The position numbers were made by a program, and so were the translations under genes. From Emydura subglobosa (taxonomy: Eukaryota > Chordata > Testudines > Chelidae): a stretch of DNA of 64,000 nucleotides. Below, in pieces: positions 10,641 through 22,408 of this stretch (positions are counted from its first letter, which is position 1; every line of letters begins with the position of its first letter). The notes under the pieces are model-generated. The model saw only the letters and a program-made list of their open reading frames with translations. It had not been told where the DNA came from and ran no database searches. The stretch is taken from NCBI GenBank assembly GCA_007922225.1, contig ML679959.1, positions 27,880,540-27,944,539 on the forward strand, read 5' to 3'.

Positions 10641-11494
10641 CAAAACCAGTATCTGTGGCTGAAGAAAAGGCCTTTTTGACAGTAAAAGCTACTGACACCC
10701 ATTTACAAATTGGACAGAATAGATAAGGCATGAAATGTTCTCTGGAAGGAAATAGGTTGAGGGGAACTTACTAGGTCACTGAGTGGTCTGTGAATGGGAT
10801 ATAGAGTGATTTGGGTCTGGCCTCCATTGAGTGTGAGCGAGTTGTTAGCCGGTAATGACTATTCAGTGACCTGAGTGAAATGAACTGTCCTGGGTGCACA
10901 GTTCCTAATAAACAGATGTCCCTGTCACCAAATCCATTGCCGTGCGCGTCTGTAATTGGCGTCCATGTAAGAGCCCAGCAGAGAGGCTAAGGTTTGAGCG
11001 TGTCGTGGGGATTCACCCGTACAGGTGGGGTGGCGGTTTGCTCAGGAGAACTTCAGAGGCCACCAGGCCTTACGCTAAAGAGTGAGCTGGGAAATGAGGG
11101 GTCTGATCAGTGCTCAGTTCGCTGTAGTGGTTCCAAGGCAAGATCAGAGCCGTTGAGTGTAGATCAACTTCTCAGCACCAGAGGTGAAATCCAGATCCCC
11201 TCCCCCGGAAATTAGCTGGAGTCTGTCCTTGACTTCAGCTTGTCTCTGCTGGCACTGCAGGGGTAGTGGCTAATTCTGAAGCCTGTTCTCAGATTTATCC
11301 AAATGGTGAGTGCCAACGGAAGAGTATTGTTCTACCCTCTGCAAATATTTGGAGGATATTTTTTTTTTTTAAAGAGAGAAATGAAGAGGGGGAGAGGCAG
11401 CTAGCAGGGGTGTAACTAAGTGTAACAAGGTCAGATTAGCAAAGCAAAATGCAGGCTGAACATCAGAAAGAATTTCCTAGTGGTGAGAGCCGTT

Positions 11495-11700
11495 ACATAG
11501 CAGAGTAGTCCCCAAAAATGTTTTTTTCCAAATAAATGTCAGAATTTTTTGCAGCCGGGCTTTTTTTTTTTGTTGAAATGTAAAATTCTCTAAAAAAAAT
11601 TCAACCAGTGCATCAGCGGGTCCAAAAAACAAACCAAAAAAGTGAAACATATTAGTGATTTTTGTTGTTGAAATTTTGAAAAAATATTTGCCCGGCTGTG
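11495..11700. repeat. Degenerate AT-rich dispersed repeat
   Basis: It is rich in 'tgaaat', 'aaaaatttt'-like words with T10 and A7 runs. Its style resembles 30810-31062, where 'gaaaactg' and 'tttttcgacc' occur. The assignment to one family is by eye and weak. Confidence 0.25.
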
Positions 11701-12797
11701 ATTTAACCCTTTGTCTTCGGTGGGCAAAGTTCTGGAAAATGGACAGTAGGGGTAATGTTAACTTGGCTGGAAGCTGGGGCACAGCCGAAATGACTTCATC
11801 GGCTTTTTCCAGTTCTAATTCAGACAGTAGCATGGCTAAGGCAAAACTTCATCTCTGGAGTAGATATGCTGAAGTTCAGCCCATGCTTCAATGCCTCTTT
11901 TAAAGGGCTCATTGCAACATTTAATAGCAGGGAATTAAAACTGCACTGAACTGAAGATTGGAACTGAGGCATTCAGTGCTGAACCAGTGAAAAAGGTTGC
12001 AAGAATGAGTGTTTAGGTATAATAATAAGTTCCAATACCTATAGGACTAGGCACATGTCTTATTGGAAAGCTAAAATTTTCATCTTCCCAGCAGTAGACA
12101 TTACTCACTTCTAGTTCACGCAGGTCATAAGGTACCAGGTCTTAAAATATTGGGGGAAATCCAGTCCCTTTGAGGTTGACAGCAAAGTTCCCATTGTCTC
12201 TGGTGAAGCCAGGATTTCACCTATTCTTTTTCCCATGTAATTTGACATGTTAACAACCAGTTCCTTACGACCTGCTTGAGAGAACAGTCACAGCTTCCAC
12301 ATATTGCCAGAATTGAGGATTCTATGTTGGTTTCATATGTTGGAGAGCATTGGGTTTCTGCTCTTGAAAAAAACAGTGGACTCCGTATGTCATTCCTCTT
12401 TTTAGTTTTCCTCCTCCTTCAGTTAAGTGCTGTGATTTGTTAGGCCTCGTAGCGTGTGACCTGCTAGGGCTGGAATCATTGTTACAGACCAGTACAAATA
12501 CCACTCAAGAAACAAATTTTCTCAAACTTTGCAACATTTCCATAGACCCCCATAAGAAGAAGGAAAAGAAACAGACCCCAAAAATACAGAATTCCCCCCC
12601 AAATAATTATGACAATTAAACCTTTTCAAGAGACAGACCATTTTTATTTAGGGGCTCTCCTGTCTGAACAGTCTGCAAGAAAGGACTGAAAATCTACTGA
12701 GGATTCTTCTGTCCCACCTCTGTTACTAGATCAGCACCATCAAGCAACCAACTTTTATGTATCCTAACTCATACTTGCCAACATCATTGCTTTTATT

Positions 12798-12872
12798 TTG
12801 CAGAACCCCGATCTGGGTTCCGGGTACTCTTGTGCTAGGGGCTGTACAAAGGCATGGTCTCTGCCTTGATCA
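12798..12872 (-). repeat. MIR-like SINE fragment (-)
   Basis: 'gtgctaggggctgtacaaag' followed by 'gtctctgcctt' is the reverse complement of the SINE 3' region that carries 'gtacagcacctagcac'. Confidence 0.5.
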
Positions 12873-12949
12873 CTTGATGAAATGAGGAACATATGAAGGG
12901 TGGAGCAGGGAGACAGTCAAACATATACAGTGTTTATTTACGAACATAA

Positions 12950-13018
12950 ATAGCAGGGGGTTGGTTGGGCAAGATGATCTCCTGAGGCCCCTTGCAACCC
13001 TGATCTTCTATGATTCTA
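12950..13018 (+). mobile_element. CR1 3' terminus (+)
   Basis: 'gggggttggttgggcaagat', 'gatctcctgaggccccttgc' and 'ccctgatcttctatgattct' form the classic CR1 3' end, closing with the octamer-type ATTCTATGATTCTA terminus. Only about 70 bp is retained. The reverse transcriptase primes on this terminal repeat. Confidence 0.88.
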
Positions 13019-13537
13019 AATACACATTTGATGTAACATATAGGGTTACATTCTCAACTGCTGTAAATCGGCAGTGTCATTGAAGTCAGTGGAGCTACCC
13101 TGGTTTGGCCCATTCCTTTGTAATTACATCAGTGATATCAACTTCTCTCTGCCCCTGCCCCATAAGATCCTGCAAAAGTACTAAACAGCAGGGTTGATCT
13201 GCATTTCAGCGGCTTCGTTGAAAGCAGCCAAGAGGTCCCGCTGACTTCCACGGTACTATTCGTGTGCTTAAAGCTAAGCATGCCTCCAGAACCCATCCTT
13301 GGATCCCTGATCCCTTGGTGAGGGGGCAGGGCTAACTCAGGGAACGCTGGAGTTTAAAAAGCCAGCTCCTTTAGCGACCAGCGGAGTTTTGCAAGGGAGA
13401 GGGAACGTGAGAGCCCAGATACACCTACTAAACCTTCTCTAAACTTAAACCAATAACCCTTCCAAAGCCCACCTCCACCAAAACACACACACACACAGAT
13501 TAGACAAACAACCCACCCCTGCAAGGATAAAAAGAGA

Positions 13538-14400
13538 ATGCAGGAGGAACTTCAGCTGCTGAGTGGGGGCTATCCAGTCTATTGCACTGAAGGCAGCATG
13601 TATGATTACCTTCCTTGTGGGCTGCTGGCCTAAGTGTGCGTTCGATGCAAGCAGCTAATGGCCCTCAGAGACCAGCTACGGGCTCTTGAGACCAGAGTGG
13701 CTGAACCGAATTAGCTCAGGGTGACAGAGAGGTACATAGAGGAGACTATCTGGGGCACAAGAGATTGGTCCCACCCCCCGTCTGACACCATCTGTGCTAT
13801 TGAGGAGGATGAAAATGTGGGGGAAGAACAACATCAAGCTGGAGCAGAGGGAAATGATCCCATAGTTGGGATCCTCCTTCCAGATGACGTCAGGGTGTCC
13901 TCTCGCACTGAGAATCTCTCTCCTCTGGGGGAGGGGACCTCTGTTACTAGGAAGAGACCTGTAATAGTAATAGGGGATTGGATTATTAGAGATATAGATA
14001 GTTGGGTTTGTGATGACTGGGAGAACCGCATGGTGACTTGCCTGCTCTCAAGACATCTAGACAGCCGTATGTGCAGTGCTGAGGAGGAGCTGATGGTCAT
14101 GGTACATGTAGGTACCAGTGACATAGGGAAGGATAGGAGACAGGCCCTGGAGGCCAAATTTAAGTTACTAGGTAAGATATTAAAGTCCAGGAGCACCGTG
14201 GTAGCATTCTCTGAAATGCTTCCAGTTTCACAGACAAGGTCAGTTAGACAGGCAGAACTGCAGGGTCTCAGTGTGTGGATGAGATAATGGCGTTGGGAGG
14301 AGGGGTTTAGGTTTATTAGGAAAGGGGAAGCCTATACAGGAAGGATGAACTCCACCTAAACCAAAACGGAACCCGATTGCTGGCATGTAAAATTAAAAAG
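13538..14400 (+). pseudogene. CR1 ORF1 (zinc-knuckle-like + SGNH/esterase domain)
   Basis: One frame runs from the ATG at 13538 (MQEELQLLSGG) to 14287 with two in-frame stops (near 13631 and 13712), and further degraded similarity continues to about 14400. The N-terminal part has VCVRCKQLMALRDQLRALE, a CxxC and coiled-coil segment. The C-terminal part has VIVIGDWIIRDID, the nucleophile block of SGNH hydrolases with Ser of GDS replaced by Trp, and MVHVGTSDIGKD, the family's HVGTND block with Asn changed to Ser. In CR1 this ORF1 domain is thought to act as an esterase or nucleic-acid chaperone. Loss of the serine means this copy could not be catalytic even without the stops. Confidence 0.82.
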
Positions 14401-14619
14401 GTCAGAGAGGAGTTTTTCAGCTAAAGGCTGGGGGAAAGCCGACAGGTGTGGAGGAGCACTTGGTTCAGGCAGACACATCCCGTAGGGGAGGATTTATTAA
14501 AGGGGTACTCTATATCCTAGTAAAGAGGAGAGGATAGAAGTTTGTAAAGTATAGGTAGGAACTGACGAGAAACCGTCAAACAAAAGGGTCCCCTTCAATT
14601 ACATCCCATGAAGGCAGAC

Positions 14620-15280
14620 AACTAAATATTGACCAATTCTATAAATACTTGTATACAAATGCAAGAAGTCTAAATATTTAGATGGGTGAATTGGAGTGCC
14701 TGGCATTAAATGAGAATATTGCTCTAACGGGCATCACAGAAACTTGATGGAACGATGAGAATCAATGGGCATGGTAATACCACGGTACAAAATATATAGG
14801 AATGTGAGTAGGTTGCACTGGTGGGAGAGTGGCACTATATGTCAAATATAGTAAAAATCTTAAGTAACTCAAGCTACCATAGAATCCCTCTGGATAGAAA
14901 TTCCATGTTTGAACAAAAAGACTATAGCAGTAGGCATATACTGCTGACCACCGGAGCAGGATGGGGACCGTGACTGTGAAATGCTCAGGGAGATTAGAGA
15001 GGCTACAAAACCAGAAAACCCTATAACAATGAGGGATTTCAACTATCCCCATATGGCTAGGAACATGTCAGGATGCGATGCAGAGATAAAATTTCTAGAC
15101 ACTATTAATAATTGCTTCTTGGAGCGGCTCGTCCTGGAACTCTCAAAGGGAGACACAATTCCTGATTTAGTCCTAAGTGGAGCGCTGTATCTGGTCCAGG
15201 AGATGAATATAGGAGAACTGCTTGCAAATAGCGCCCATAATGTCATTAAAATTAACATGCTTGTAGGGGGATAATACCAA
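14620..15280 (+). pseudogene. CR1 ORF2 endonuclease region, degraded
   Basis: The AP-endonuclease-like domain that nicks target DNA. Conserved blocks survive in different frames: 'YTNARSLN'-like near 14652-14680, 'LTGITETW'-like near 14728-14752 and 'MRDFNYPHMARN' near 15030-15065, corresponding to the family's GDFNYP block with Gly changed to Arg. 'TIPDLVLS' follows near 15160-15180. Several stops and frameshifts separate the blocks. Confidence 0.8.
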
Positions 15281-15789
15281 AGAAACTCACCACAGTACCA
15301 TTTAACTTCAAAAATGGGAACTACACAAAAATGAGGAGACTAGTTAAACAGAAACTAAAAGAGTCACAACCGTGATATGCCTGCAAACTGCATGGAAATG
15401 CCTTTAAAACACCAAAATACTATGTGTAACCCCCAAATAAAAACAAACAACCATAAGAGGAACAAAAAACTAGCACTAGGGCTCAACCACAGAGTAGAAG
15501 AAGTGGTTAGAGGCAAAAAGAGATCTTTTAAAAATTGGAAGGCAAATCCTACTGAGGAAAATAGGAAGGAACATAAATTCTGGTCAGTCAAGTGTAAAAG
15601 TATAATTAGGCAGACCAAAAAAGAATATGAAGGACAACTAGCAAAAGACCCAAAAAACTAACAGCAAGTTTTTTTTAAGTACATCAGAAGTAGGAAGCCT
15701 TTCAAACAATCAAGGGAGCCACTGGACGATTGTGGTGCTAAGGGATTACTCAAGGAAGACAAGACTGTTATAAAGAAGTTAAATGAATT

Positions 15790-17110
15790 CTTTGCATTGA
15801 TCTTCACTGCAGAAGATGTGAAGGAGATTCCCACACCTGAGCCATTCTTTTTAGGAGAGAAATCTGAGGAACTGTCCCAGATTGAGGTATCGACAGAGGA
15901 AATTTTGGAACAAATGGATAAATTAAATAGTAATAAATCCCCAGGAGGAGATGGTAGTCACACAAGTGTTCTCAAGGAACTCAAATATGAAATTGCAGAA
16001 CTACTAAGTGTGGTATGTAACCTATCGCTTCAATCAGTTTCTATACCAGATGATTGGCAGATAGCTAATATGATGCTGATTTAAAAAAAAAAAAAAAAAA
16101 AAGGCTCCAGAGGTGATTGGCAGATACAGGCCAGTAAGCCTAGCTTCAGAGTGAGGCAAATTGGTTGAAACTATAGTGAAGAACTGAATTATCACAGACA
16201 CAAATGAACATGATACATTGGGAAAGAGTCAACACAGTTTTTGTAAAGAGAAAGCATGTCTGACCAACCGATTAGAATTCTTTGAGGGGGTCAACAAACA
16301 TGTGGGCAAGGGTGATCCAGTGGGTATGGAGTACATGGACTTTCAGGAAGCCTTTGATAAGGTTCCTCATCAAAGGCTCTTAAGCAAAGTAGACAGTCAT
16401 TGGTTAAGAGGGAAGGTCCTCTCCTGGATCAGTAACTGCTTAAAAGATAGGAAACAGGGTAGGAATAAATGGCCAGTTTTCAGAATGGAGAAATGTAAAT
16501 AGTGAAGACCCTCGGGGATCTGTACCGGGACCAGTGCTGTTCAACATATTCATAAAAGATCTGGAAAAAGGGGTAAACAGCTAAAGTGGCAAAGTTTGCA
16601 GAGGATACAAAATTACTCAAGGTAGTTAAGTCCAGCTGCTGACTGTGAAGAGTTACAAAAGGCTCTCACAAAACTGGGTGACTGGGCAAGAAAATGGCAG
16701 ATGAAATTCAGTGTTGATCAATGTAAAGTAATGCACATTGGAAAACATAATTCCAGCTACGCATACAAAATGATGGGGTCTAAATTAGCTATTACCACTC
16801 AGAAAAGAGCTCTTAGTCATTGTGGATAGTTCTCTGAAAACAGCTGCTCAATGTGCAGTGGCAGTCAAAAAAGCTACCAGAATGTTAGGAACCATTAGGA
16901 AAAGGATAGATAATAAGAGAGAAATTATCATAATGCCACTCTATAAATCCATGGTATGCCCACACCTTGAATGCTTCATGCACTTCTGGTTGCTTCATCT
17001 CAAAAAAGATATTTAAAAATTGGAAAAGGTACAGAGAAGGGCAACAAAAATGATTAGGGGGGATGGAACAGCTTCCGTATGAAGAGAGATTGAAAAGACT
17101 GGGACTGTTC
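15790..17110 (+). pseudogene. CR1 ORF2 reverse transcriptase, broken
   Basis: The piece at 15797-16084 ends in DDWQIANMMLI, immediately followed by the A20 run at 16083-16102, which breaks the frame. The piece at 16218-16502 has YMDFQEAFDKVPHQRLL (motif A) and CFLKD-like blocks. The catalytic FADD motif survives as KFAEDTKLL near 16589-16615, with the first catalytic Asp changed to Glu. Downstream are VKKATRMLGTIRKRI and the P-L-Y-K-S thumb-like block near 16930-16960. It is inactive. Confidence 0.88.
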
Positions 17111-17622
17111 ATATTGGAAAAGAGAGAACTAAGGGGGGTTATGATAAAGGTCTATAAATCAAGAATGTTGTCTAGAAAGTGAATAAGGAAGTGTTGTTTA
17201 CCCCTTCACATAACACAAGAACCAAGGGTCACCCAATGAAACGAACAGGCAGCAGGTTTAATACAAACATAAGGAATACTACTTCACATAATGCACAGTC
17301 AATCTGTGGAACTCATTGCCGGGGAGGCTGTGTAGCCCAAAAGTAAAACTGGGTTTAAAAAAATATTAGAGAAGTTCATGGAGGACAGGTCCAGCGATAG
17401 CTGTTAGCCAGCATGGCGAGGGATGCAACCCCATGCTCTGAGTTTCCCTAAATATTTGACTACCAGAAGCTGGGACTGGACAACGGGATGGATCACTCAA
17501 TAATTGCTCTGTTCTCCTCATTCCCTCTGAAGCACCTGGCGCCTGCCACTGTCAGAAGACGGGATACTGGGCTAGGTGGATGATTGGTCTGACCCAGTAT
17601 GGCCGTTCTGATGCTATTCTTG

Positions 17623-18294
17623 ATTATGGTGTTGGTGCTCAGCCTTTTGTGGGATCAGGCCCGTTGTCAGTCCCCGAAGTGTCTGTGACAAGCTTCATTG
17701 ACTGCTCAAGGAAATACATTGATCCAAAGTAGTTGTATTTGCAAACGTTTTTGCAAGGGGGGGGGGGAGAGAAAAGGGGTAATAAAAGTTCCTAAGCAAG
17801 TTGCCTGGTAGAATAAGAAAAGGAGCATGTTTCAAAAAGGACCTGTTAACAGTGTACTGGTGGACAAGTAATGAAATGTGGGCGGTACAAGTCCTTTCTT
17901 TCCCCTTCTCGGTGCTGTGATTTGAAATGTTTGAACACACGCTTCAGAAGACAGAGAAGTAAAAGCCCCCAATTGTCCCACAAGAATTAACAAAGACCGC
18001 ATTTGAGCGAAGGGGCTGCAGTATGTAAACAGAGTCCGTTGTTTTGTAAGGAGCCCCGTGTTGGTTTTGAAGCCATGTCAGTTTGTTGTCTGCACGCTGT
18101 CTTTGCTGATCACAGTAACCGGGTCATCAGAGAAAGAGAAGTAATAGTGCGTCTCTTAGCAACCAACCCCAGGAGAAAGAGAAAATTACTCAGACTATCC
18201 AGCCAGGGAAGTAGAAAGATGAAATTTTCTGAAAGTCTGATGGCAAGTGCTCAGGGACGTAATTCTTTTATGTGGTAGTTCCAATGATATCAGA

Positions 18295-18333
<39 letters not shown>

Positions 18334-20922
18334 CTTCCTGGTCATTTTTTTTTAAATGGGCCTCAGAAAAATGGCACCAAAAACCAAAACCAAAAAAAAA
18401 AAAAAACCCTCCTCTGAAACAAACAAACAAAAAAAGGGTTTGAAATAAAAATAAAAGTTAAGAAAAGTTTTAGATGATGTTTAATGGTGCCCGGGGCAGG
18501 CCTGAATGGCTCGGGAATAGTAAAGGGAGATATGGAGGCTTCTAGCATTAGGCCACTGGTTTGAATGTGTCCCATGCCCTAGGATAAGCCAAGAGCTGGT
18601 GTTCTGTATGATGGCTGCTCGCTGGCCTGTGTGAAATCAGTTTGGCTGGTCTCCAGTCCAGACAACAGGTGTTCGCATCTTTAAAGTCACCCACCATATT
18701 CAGCACTGACTTGGCACTCTTGTTCACAACTCAGCAGAGAGCGTAAAGACTGTGTCATGGAGGTCAAACTGTCCTCTCGTACTTAGTCCCCGTCCAAGTC
18801 AGAAGTGAGGGTCCAGAGCCAAGGCAGGGAAGAGAGGCAGCTTGTACTGTCACTCTCTGTTCCGCACTTGTGCTATGGACAGTCCTGCTGGGTTGTCTGT
18901 CTGGCACATCAGCTTTGAACACATGTAAGGAGAAGACAAGAAATAAAAGTCTCTTGAAACATGGCCCCTAATTTTTGGAGCCTTCATTTTTTGATGCCCA
19001 GCCTTAGATACACAGGGTCTGATTTCCAGAGGTGCTGAGCAGCCTGAATCCAATGAACTTCACCTCTTCGGAAAACCAGGTCCTGGTCACCTGAGATTAG
19101 AGACTGGAAAATTTGACCCAGAATTTCTAAGGATGCCTGGAATGACCCTATATAAAAGTAAAGCCTGAAATTAAAGCTCCTGGGGTTGGCATGGGGGGAC
19201 CTAACCTTTTGGAAAAAATGAGGTTTTTTAGCACAGACATGGGAAAAAAAACAGACTTTCGTGGACAGCTTCACCCAAAGCACCTGGCTTTAATGGAACT
19301 ACTTTGGATTTCTACTGTTGTGACTGAGATCAGAATCTGGCTCCAATGTATATATAATATTTTTAACTCAGTCTGAGGGTAACAAGATTAGGCAATGGCA
19401 GCCTGGAATGATGATCGTAATTGTAAAACGAGGGATTTATGTGTCACCCGCAGTAAGATAATAAGATTGTGTGCATGGCATGCTTAAAGCGAATGATCCC
19501 GAAGCACTTTCCCGATACAGTCTCTGACTCTCTTTGTACACCACTGAAATACAGCCCTTTCTGCAATAACAGCTGGTAAAGAGAAGGAGCAATTTTTAAG
19601 ATAATTAATCTGCTTGGGTTGGATAATTGAGAATGTAAAATCCCCTCCCTGAAGTCAAGGGGTTTACTCTAGATTTACACTGCTGGAGGTGAAATCCGAA
19701 TGTGGCTCTTGGAGATCATCTATCTGACTGTGTATTCTTCTGGTTGAAAGGGCAGAAACAGTCGCTCAGAACAAGATTCCATACTGTGTGGATGGAGCAA
19801 GCAGGCTGAAGTGCCTCTGCCAGCTATTAATATCCAGGCACCCACTGGGAGAAAGCTGATAAAAGTTTTCAAAGACTAGACTGACTTCAGCACCTTATTT
19901 TGGAAATAATCAGTAAAAAACAAAAAAAAAACAAAACCTCCTTGCAGCTGTACAGAATTAATAGTTTCAGACTGGTGTCTACTACTATCAAGAGCTGAAG
20001 AAGCAATATTAATTGGTACCTCTTCCAAGCAAAAGCATAGGGGCTGTTTTTCTGCGACCTTGTAGCAAAGAAGAAAAAGAAAAAAAAGACAACCCTTAAA
20101 GTTTAGTAATTGAAGAGTTTCCTTTGCTATTTTTGTGAGTGCCAGTAAGTGATGTTTCCTGGAAATTTTCCCCCAAATCTATAAATACTGCCCCTGGGGC
20201 TGGCAGTGGTGACTCAGTTTGGGAAGTCAAACCCCGTGCACTTCCTCTGTGTTGCCAAGCAGGCACCATGTGTGGAATGGAGAACTTCTGCAAAATAGTT
20301 AATTCGGTATTGGTTTTAAAAACGGCAATAAAAATGAAGCCTCTTCTCAAAAGCTTAGCTTCTGTTGCTCAAGTGTGCCTTCCTGTCATGTTGTTATGTG
20401 AACGTGCTGCATGTGTACAGAGCTGAAGTGCAGTTCTGCTCTGAAAAGTGACTGTAAAAGGGCATCCTGCTGTTCAATGGTTATTTTCTCTCAGTGACTC
20501 TGTATCTAACATCTCTGATTTTCTAATGGGCAGCCTTGAAAACTTAACTTGGTTTCAGAGATCTTTACTCCTTGCACACCTTGGTTCTGCAGGCCAGCTT
20601 CTGCTCTCAGTTACACAGTTGCACCTGTCTCCTTCCAGCGGTACCCTCATTGACTCCTCTGCAACCCTGTTGCCTTTCCTGAATTAACACAGGTGTAATT
20701 GTTAAGCGATTTAGCAAACACTTCTCTTGATGATGCCTAAGAAGGGAACTAGCTCATTCTCTTAGCTGTGTGTTGGCTCTGCAGGGCTAAGAGAAGAAAG
20801 ATGGCACTAAAAGTTTAGTTTGGGTGCAGACTTGTTGCATAAAAAGAAAAAAGCAAAGGACATTATTGTGGATAAGTATAGTGCAAACCAGATGAAGTTC
20901 TACTGCGTGGCTTGTAGGCCCT
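17623..20922. other. Intronic sequence, no gene or clear repeat
   Basis: It holds a T31 run (18298-18328) and an A15 run (18392-18406) about 60 bp apart, plus a short palindromic-repeat piece near 19650-19710 ('tttacactgctggaggtgaa'). No open frame here has a known domain. The remainder looks like old, unclassified intronic DNA. Confidence 0.55.
18298..18328. repeat. Poly(T) tract, T31
   Basis: An uninterrupted run of 31 T. An A15 run follows at 18392-18406, so the transcript could pair over this interval. It is a likely length-polymorphic mononucleotide site. Confidence 0.95.
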
Positions 20923-21285
20923 CATAGAAACATAGAATATTAGGGTTGGAAGGGACCTCGGGAGGTCATCTAGTCCAACCTCAACTAAACCATCCCAGCC
21001 AGGGCTTTGTTAAACAAGGCCTTAAAAACCTCGAAGGATGGAGATTCCACCACCTCCCTAGGTAACCCGTTCCAGTGCTTCACCATCCTCCTAGTGAACA
21101 TATTTTTCCTAACATCCAACTTAGACCTCCCCCACTGCAACTTGAGACCATCGCTCCTTGTTCTGTCAACTACCGTCACTGAGAACAGTCTAGCTCCATC
21201 CTCCCTGGAACCCCCTTTCAGATAGTTGAAGGCTGCTATCAAATCCCCCCTCACTCATCTCTTCTGCAGACTTCCCTCAACTTTT
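20923..21285 (-). mobile_element. CR1 3' end with ORF2 C-terminus (-)
   Basis: On the - strand, 21254-20985 encodes an uninterrupted C-terminal piece of CR1 ORF2: RGDLIAAFNYLKGGSREDGA, RSDGLKLQWGRSKLDVRKN, MFTRRMVKHWNGLPREVVES and FEVFKALFNKALAGMV. The 3' UTR follows ('ggttggactagatgacctcc'-type sequence) and ends in 'aatattctatgtttctatga'. It is a well-preserved 5'-truncated insertion, clearly younger than the 13-kb copy. Confidence 0.93.
20985..21254 (-). pseudogene. CR1 ORF2 C-terminal fragment
   Basis: 89 uninterrupted codons of the post-RT domain, ending at the normal stop of the family before the 3' UTR. The tryptophan-rich KHWNGLPREVV block is the family signature. No RT motifs are retained. 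Confidence 0.9.
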
Positions 21286-22115
21286 CGTCTCCTCCCTCAA
21301 CTTCAGCGCAGATTTGAGACCCACAGACACTACAGGTAACAGCCTACAGTGCTACATTTTGAGTAACTTGCTTGCCTCCTACTCACTTCAAGCAGAGGCT
21401 ATTTCCCTTGTGAGTTAGCATCACAATTAAATCCATATATTCCATTATCGTTATTGTTTCAGTGGTGTTAATCATTCTCCACTTGGCTTTGACTGCCACA
21501 GATCTTGGAAGCTCCCGTTCTATTCACCAGCTACTGTGGAGAAGGTAACTGGGCAGTCAGGTGGATGTGACGGGAGATAACTGATCCTTCTTTTAGAGTA
21601 CTGAGAACTAAACCCGGCTGCATGGGGTCAAGCGGTGAGCCAACACCACTTTGGAAGCACAGATTGTTCAAGGTAATGGATTCTCAGCTGGTGCTTAATT
21701 TCTCAAGGTTCCCTCAGTAGGAAACAAGAGTCTTGAAGACATCTGGAGAAATGTCTGGCTTGGCTTGATATAAAAACTCCTAAATTTCTCCCAGCAAATA
21801 AACCGCTCTTGTTGGACTGACTGAAAATAATAAAATACAACTTAGTCATCGGTGCACAGCAAAAGCCCATGATGCATTGTCAAAAGTTTGCTCTTTTTCA
21901 CCATGGCCATGGAGACTTTCCTAAAAATTGCTGTGGCAAACACATTTCAGCCCTGGTCATAGCACGCATTTTGAATATTACTAATTCATAACGAAGTATT
22001 CATCTAAGACTCCCGCTGTAAATCGAGGTTTTGTAGGCCTCTCTGCTGCAATTTCTCACATAGGTAGATTATTATCCACTTGTTTATTGGTGTACTAATA
22101 AATACGTTCTCCTTT

Positions 22116-22408
22116 ATGGTATGTCTTCACTCACTGCAGCACTGTCAACGCCACTGGATTGATTCTTTGGGATCAACTGAGCGGCAGTGGAGACCCGCTT
22201 AATTGATCTGGAAGTCAACTCAATAAATCCACCCCTGCAAAAAGATGAACACTGCATCAATGGAACGGCGTGTCCCGTTGGCGCAGTGTCGTGGGGACGC
22301 CACGCTAATTAGAATTTAGGAAGTCGATGGGAGATACGCAAGCTTCTCTACGTAGCTAGAGTATCTCCCGTTTGCTGCCGAATTTCGCTGCGAGTGAAGA
22401 CCACGCCT
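22116..22408 (-). mobile_element. MITE-like element, GGTCTTCACT termini
   Basis: The ends are inverted: 'ggtatgtcttcact' at 22118-22131 and 'agtgaagaccacgcc' at 22393-22407. The interior ('ccgttggcgcagtgtcgtgg', 'gtcgatgggag') is the reverse complement of words in the elements at 29121-29418 and 60921-61185 ('ccgatgggaac', 'gtcgacgggagt'). This supports one non-autonomous DNA-transposon family with copies in both orientations. No transposase is present. Confidence 0.6.

Larger units (their letters stand above)
13315..17625 (+). mobile_element. CR1 LINE, nearly full length, inactive
   Basis: About 4.3 kb, close to the 4.5-kb family length. In order: a GC-rich 5' UTR (about 13315-13535, with 'tttaaaaagccagctccttt'), ORF1 (13538 to about 14400), an endonuclease region (about 14620-15280), the linker and reverse transcriptase (about 15790-17100), and a 3' UTR. 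It ends in 'gattggtctgacccagtatg gccgttctgatgctattctt', the typical end of this subfamily. Stops and frameshifts are scattered throughout and an A20 run lies at 16083-16102. Being on the gene's sense strand, it could provide cryptic splice or poly(A) sites. Confidence 0.92.
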
